From Candidatus Zhuqueibacterota bacterium (GTDB taxonomy: Bacteria > Zhuqueibacterota > Zhuqueibacteria > Zhuqueibacterales > Zhuqueibacteraceae), in the NCBI GenBank assembly GCA_022616415.1, contig JAKEEU010000411.1, positions 1-58,277 on the forward strand: DNA of 58,277 nt, written 5' to 3'. The notes beneath the pieces were generated by a model that was not told where the DNA came from, made no database searches, and was given only the letters and a program-made list of their open reading frames with translations. Positions 58,222 to 58,277 of the stretch are shown piece after piece; position 1 is the stretch's first letter; every line of letters starts with the position of its first letter. A program made the position numbers and the translations under genes.

Positions 58222-58277
58222 CCCAACGGATAGATGAACCCAACTGTAAAAGCCTTATCCGTTGGGTTCATCTATCC
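58222..58277. repeat. Two mutually exclusive inverted repeats at the window edge
   Basis: CCCAACGGATA (58222-58232) pairs with TATCCGTTGGG (58256-58266), and GGATAGATGAACCCAAC (58228-58244) pairs perfectly with 58261-58277. The two stems overlap, so only one can form at a time. The word CCAACGG also occurs in the inner arms of the repeat at 12410 and at 24288 and 28491. Confidence 0.7.

Noticed and set aside
1..58277. Retron, diversity-generating retroelement or prophage
   Set aside because: No reverse transcriptase, variable repeat pair, integrase or phage structural gene was seen.

Overview
The window reads as part of a chromosome from an uncultured, GC-moderate, diderm bacterium of the Fibrobacteres-Chlorobi-Bacteroidetes (FCB) superphylum. 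The best evidence is a 2211-residue SprA, the outer-membrane translocon of the type IX secretion system (T9SS), together with secreted proteins carrying C-terminal NYPNPF sorting signals, two LptF/LptG permeases and several SpoIIE-type phosphatases. A KSB1-, Calditrichota- or Zixibacteria-like lineage is my guess; no rRNA or tRNA is present to fix it.

Layout. 1-1.1 kb: decayed IS1380-like transposase. 1.4-5.3 kb: secreted hydrolase and an lptF-lptG pair, all on the minus strand. 5.6-12.3 kb: sprA. 12.4-17.9 kb: M28 peptidase, prmA, a DUF4390 protein and ccmC-ccmD, into which two toxin-antitoxin modules have been inserted, each ending on the start codon of a housekeeping gene. 18-24 kb: envelope and signalling genes on the minus strand (OM barrel, CsgG-like protein, SpoIIE-TPR phosphatase, polysaccharide deacetylase). 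24.3-25.4 kb: small CRISPR array without cas genes, an AT-rich leader and REP-like hairpins. 25.6-28.5 kb: PPK2, a thioredoxin-fold protein, FtsB/DivIC and DUF502. 28.5-33.3 kb: large OM protein, RsbW-like kinase and a membrane SpoIIE phosphatase. 33.5-38.7 kb: secreted T9SS-type proteins. 38.9-42.1 kb: binding protein and ATPase of an ABC importer with no permease, and a nucleotidyltransferase-HEPN fusion.

42.3-47.6 kb is a gene graveyard. A Ser/Thr kinase-TPR gene, an Rpn nuclease and an HNH nuclease each keep both ends but have lost the middle, and three beheaded copies of the 5' end of one sensor gene lie among small genes. The full-length relative follows (47.8-52.4 kb): periplasmic propeller, Y_Y_Y, histidine kinase, receiver and a frameshifted nucleotide cyclase. 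52.7-56.9 kb is a minus-strand cluster of a GCS2-type carboxylate-amine ligase, a Rho-N-like small protein, a circularly permuted ATP-grasp protein and a classical ATP-grasp ligase. This is the best candidate for an undescribed pathway, probably making a small peptide or amide. A membrane protein of unknown function ends the window.

The most unusual feature is not a gene. About ten gaps between genes are filled, sometimes from stop codon to start codon, by imperfect tandem repeats of 6-8 bp, each site with its own unit and often with a matching inverted arm. Several end flush against a start codon where a Shine-Dalgarno would be expected, and one encodes part of a lipoprotein signal peptide. 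A separate REP-like family (GTAG head, six-pair stem, constant loop) shows compensatory base changes.
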